Shown: piece by piece, positions 60,766-64,000 of the stretch
How the letters are laid out: each line of letters begins with the position of its first letter
How positions within the stretch are numbered: the first letter of the stretch is position 1
Source: Lichtheimia corymbifera B2541
Taxonomy: Eukaryota; Mucoromycota; Mucoromycetes; Mucorales; Lichtheimiaceae
Length of the DNA: 64,000 nt
Reading direction: 5' to 3'
Assembly (NCBI GenBank): GCA_000697475.1
Contig: JNEU01001098.1
Location: forward strand, 124,001-188,000
The notes under the pieces: model-generated
What the model was told of the DNA's origin: nothing
The model's input: only the letters and a program-made list of their open reading frames with translations
Database searches by the model: none
Made by a program: the position numbers and the translations under genes

Positions 60766-62595
60766 CTAGAATTCGAATGTCTCATGATGAAAGTCAAAGC
60801 CATGACGTACTGCCTCATTGATCACAGTATTCATAAATGATATTGATCCACACGCGTGTACCCATACGCGTTTAGTATCCTCCTCCTTCTCTATATTATT
60901 TAAGCATTGCACAATATCAGGGCGACATCCTTGGATAATGCTGCTCCCAGGTATATGTTGCGTAAGTTTCATGCATCGACTCGTGTCCTTTTCGCGTGTC
61001 AGGTGAATAGTCATGTTGACTTGCACAGCCGATAATGATGGATACGTTGCGCATTCCTTAAGAATATCTACAAATGGCTGTACCTCGTCTACATATTACA
61101 AATAAATGCATCAGAGAATCTGCATCATCGGATCAACTACATGCACTGTACCTGCAGTTGTTACAGACCAAACAAGGTACACCTTGCGTACAAAAGACCG
61201 CCTTGTTATTTGCTGTACACAATCCTTGAGAATCGTTAGGGCAGGTGTAATACCAATGCCAACGGCAAATAATACCACTGTGTGGTAATCCATATAGTGC
61301 AACCTTGGTCCATAAGGCCCATCCACTCGTAAGTCAAGTGGATTATCGTTCCTTGCAGTTTGCATCAACCGCTGAGTACCATCACCAAGCACTTTGATAT
61401 GGAAGGATCCAAACGATGGCTTTTCCTGATAATTGGATACCGTCATTGGATACCAGTCCGCGTGATGTTCTATCCAGGTACGCACCCTACGGTGCCAGTG
61501 TTTTGGTTCTTTGCCATGATCATTGTTTGGTGTGAGGAACGCGGTAAAGAAATATTGACCAGGGCGAAAACGTTGTAACCCGGGATGTTGGAACTTTGCA
61601 TGAACGATCTTTTCATGATATTGCTCCACATGAACAAGATTGCATTGTTGCCACCAGGAATGATATGACCGTAATAGCCTATCCAGGACCCAAAGCACGG
61701 TAGGAGGATATAAAAAGTAAATACAAGACCACTCATGCCACATGGCACCACCTGTGGCAACGACAATGCCAATAATATGCCAATAATAAAACAACCGGAA
61801 GAAATGACGTCGAATGTAGTAGATCGATGTTGCAAACAGGATGATGTATCCAACCAAGCTTAGGGTCCCTGATGTATACTCTTCATCCTTAAAGAATGCG
61901 TCATGGAGGCTACCTTTTCCATTTTCCCAATATCCATACCAGCTAAATCATTGTCAGCTTTGGTTAACACAAACAAGCCGGGCGCATTGTTTTGGCATTA
62001 CTACTACCACTTACGCTCGGTAAACCACGTGTAGCACAGTTTCTGCCAAGCCCAACCTTGCACACCAACGATGAAATGGAATCAATTGCTCAAAACTGAG
62101 CCCACACAATGCTGTAATGATCGAATTGCGTGTGCCTAGCACCATGGTAAAGCTGAAATTGGCCATGCCTACGTACATCATACGTCGATCCAAGATACCA
62201 ATGATGGGCCACTCGTAATGATCCATCAGTGGATGTAGTTTGAATGGTGAAAACCATATAAAGACAATGTTGGCAATGATGAAAAGACTCATCCCAATTA
62301 AATGTTTGGTGGATATCATCGTTGCGATATATGGGATCGTCCTTGAATGCTCGAGTGGTCTCATCCAGTGATTGAGAATCTCAAGGGGAGGTCGTATACT
62401 GGTATCACTATCTCGTCGTTGTCCTTTGATATATCGCCTCCTCCTCCGTTTTTGTTGTTGCCAGCGCAAAAATAACGTCATGCATCGATTGAGTTGGTAT
62501 AAAAGAGAATAACTGAGAAAGACAGCCCAGCATACTAGCAAGTACAAGTAGCCAGCCTTGTGAAAATCAGCATTTGGATGAAGCTCCGTGGGCAT
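60766..62595 (-). CDS. Ferric/cupric reductase, FRE family (plasma-membrane flavocytochrome)
   Basis: Three exons join to about 570 aa. After MPTELHPNADFHKAGYLYLL (first membrane segment) comes a basic cytosolic loop (KRRRRRYIKG) and the ferric-reductase transmembrane domain. Its paired histidines appear in PFHRWCARLGLAETVLHVV and FYYWHIIGIVVATGGAMWHE. The FAD domain has HPGLQRFRPGQYFF, and the NADPH domain has the glycine motif FAVGIGITPALTILKD and the final HACGS with an aromatic C-terminal ETFEF. It would move electrons from NADPH to external Fe3+ or Cu2+. NADPH oxidases share the fold but differ in the loops. A possible partner gene lies just upstream. Confidence 0.88.
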
Positions 62596-62906
62596 GTCAC
62601 GTATGTAAAAAAAGTAGTATTGTAAGGTAAAGAGGTTAAAGAAGGGTAAATGATCAATGTGATAATTTTGGTAGAATAGGCCGCAATCCCCCGGATACTA
62701 ACGCTCCCCGATTTGTTTGCTTATCAGATTTGGTTGACCCTGTGGGTCGATCATGAGATATAATGATCGTTGGCATCATCAACCATGAAGAATCAAAGTA
62801 TCATCTCATTTCCCCCACCTCCCTCCCCCAAACGATCAATCGCATTTTCTTGGCGTTTATATTTTATGCTGTATGCTTGTATGTATATGTGTTCCTAATG
62901 TAGCAA
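62596..62906. other. Promoter region of the ferric reductase
   Basis: About 310 bp between two minus-strand genes. On the minus strand it contains several (A/T)GATAA/G-type motifs (for example near 62721 and 62757), which could be GATA-factor sites; iron genes in fungi are often under GATA repressors. This is suggestive only. Confidence 0.35.
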
Positions 62907-63464
62907 CTATGATTGTGTAGTTATCAGATCGCCGTGGCTTGCTTTTGTAAGGGCGCCATAAACCCCGGTTGCCGTTACAATGGTGGTATCCTTGGCCAAC
63001 AGGCCTACCGTTTCTTCATTATGCTGTTGGCTGTTGTATTCCATATCGACTTTGTCGTTTTTATCCAGGTGGTCCTCGCATGCATTAAGAAGATAGTTTG
63101 TTAACATGAAACAAAGTGTGATGACGCTAAAAAGGTACGCAAGTTTCCAATTCATCAGCAATGGTAAGGTGTCATAGATTTCTCCAAGGCGAGGTGGCTC
63201 TGAAGGATAATCAGGAAGGGATGGCTGAGGATTTATGGGTGATTCATTCAATAGAATCTGCTATAAATGTCAAAAGAAAAGTAGTTAATACGGACCTCGG
63301 TAGCAGTAGTCTCTATACATGCCCCTTATAAGCATTACATTATCATGGATTGCTGGTTGGTTGGCATATGCTGGAAGTGATAAAAGTGCAAGAATAGCAA
63401 ATAGTATAAAAAAGACGTTGCCACTGGGCATGGAGATAACAGGAGGAAAAGAAGACAATGCCAT
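62907..63464 (-). CDS. Small signal-anchored membrane protein upstream of ferric reductase
   Basis: Proposed two-exon gene of about 155 aa. Exon 1 encodes a signal-peptide-like hydrophobic segment (FFILFAILALLSLPAYA). Exon 2 (63262-62907) encodes a Pro-rich extracellular stretch (NPQPSLPDYPSEPPRLGEI), a transmembrane helix (LAYLFSVITLCFMLTNYLL) and a ~60-residue acidic to neutral cytosolic tail (ACEDHLDKNDKVDMEYNSQQ and so on). I placed the donor at GTAATG near 63332 because it alone keeps phase; other exon ends are possible. No family is recognised. Its co-orientation next to the reductase suggests, but does not show, a joint role. Confidence 0.5.
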
Positions 63465-64000
63465 GATACCATAATCTCAGCTACCATATAAATTCGGGGT
63501 CGGTGTCGTCATGGGAACCTTTTGATAGCGCTCTTTATGCGTAGCCTCACGCAACCCGAAATGCCGACATCGAACGTCGATCGCGACTCTCATGCACATA
63601 GCATGCAATAACATGGCAATCACGGATCACCACGACAACAACAATGGCTACCATTCATCGCTGGATCCACCCGCTTTCGCCTTTATCTATTACAGCAAAC
63701 ATTGGTCACCCTCATTCTCTTTACTTTGGGAGCATCCACACCAGCAGCTTTGTCAACCACTATCCATGTCGTCATTGTTCGAATCATCACCATCCATCAC
63801 CTATGACAAAAAGCCATCGCTTTAAGCTCCTCGATCTTTGTTACTCAAACTGATCTCTTGTCTTCTGCATTGGAATCTCGATTTACTCGTGTAACTACAA
63901 CTTCCCATTTCAATTGTAAAAGCGAGTGTGCGCTTAGTTGGAACATCCAGCAGTGCATATGACAATATCAATAAAGCATATACATCCGCACACAAAGCCA
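63465..64000. other. Right edge of the window
   Basis: About 540 bp. Presumed promoter of the membrane-protein gene. Two overlapping short plus-strand ORFs (from 63592 and 63644) are rich in His/Ser/Pro and have no recognised features; one might begin a gene that continues outside the window. Confidence 0.35.

Noticed and set aside
63765..63800. GTTCGAATC, a tRNA B-box-like motif
   Set aside because: No A box at the right spacing and no acceptor or anticodon stem pairing could be drawn.

Overview
The window looks like nuclear DNA of an early-diverging filamentous fungus, most likely Mucoromycota (Mucorales; a Lichtheimia/Absidia-like genome would fit, but this is inferred from style and gene content, not from a database match). 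Genes are densely packed on both strands. Nearly all are broken by short introns (about 45-95 bp) with GT(A/G)AGT-type donors, and TATA-like boxes lie 50-90 bp upstream of several starts. Products include a rhizopuspepsin-type secreted aspartic protease. Exons were joined by hand from reading frame and splice signals.

Left end (1-3.3 kb): no convincing gene. It holds a nearly perfect inverted repeat (394-bp arms, 89-bp spacer) overlapping a degenerate ~160-bp tandem repeat, followed by small duplications and decayed coding-like sequence.

3.3-24.5 kb, gene-rich core: TMEM164-like membrane acyltransferase (+), a small Ser/Pro-rich protein (+), PRPP synthetase (-), a dysbindin-like coiled-coil protein (+), aspartic protease (-), an AF9/TAF14-like YEATS protein (+), poly(A)-binding protein with an A-rich leader (-), fungal cystathionine gamma-synthase (+), a PKA-type catalytic subunit (+), an F-box/LRR protein (-) and the TIM23-motor subunit PAM16 (+).

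24.5-27.4 kb is gene-poor and holds a degenerate ~175-bp satellite and a short minisatellite. 27.4-39.3 kb carries a VAMP7-like R-SNARE (-), SFT2 (-), a large low-complexity protein of unknown function (+), a small ATF/CREB bZIP (+), a 13-exon Baeyer-Villiger-type flavin monooxygenase (+) and a Dsc2/UBAC2-like rhomboid-fold protein with a C-terminal CUE/UBA domain (-).

39.3-42.1 kb is an accessory patch: a MITE-like element with ~110-125-bp terminal inverted repeats, a previously unlisted three-exon ORF (40329-40933), a small membrane-protein gene (41144-42117) and an older diverged copy of its 5' end.

42.4-64 kb: VPS71/ZNHIT1 (+), CWF19 (-), a perilipin-like lipid-droplet protein (+), ATP synthase gamma with its presequence exon (+), a GLI/ZIC-like four-finger C2H2 factor (+), an RGS protein (-), a class III aminotransferase (-), a Ulp2/SENP6-7 SUMO protease (-), a ferric reductase (-) and a small signal-anchored membrane protein just upstream of it (-).

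No rRNA, tRNA or CRISPR was found. Most genes are conserved housekeeping or signalling genes with no operon-like logic. The points most worth a second look are the repeat architectures, the two unlisted ORFs near 40-42 kb, the stopless RGS intron, the ferric-reductase neighbour and the 693-aa orphan.
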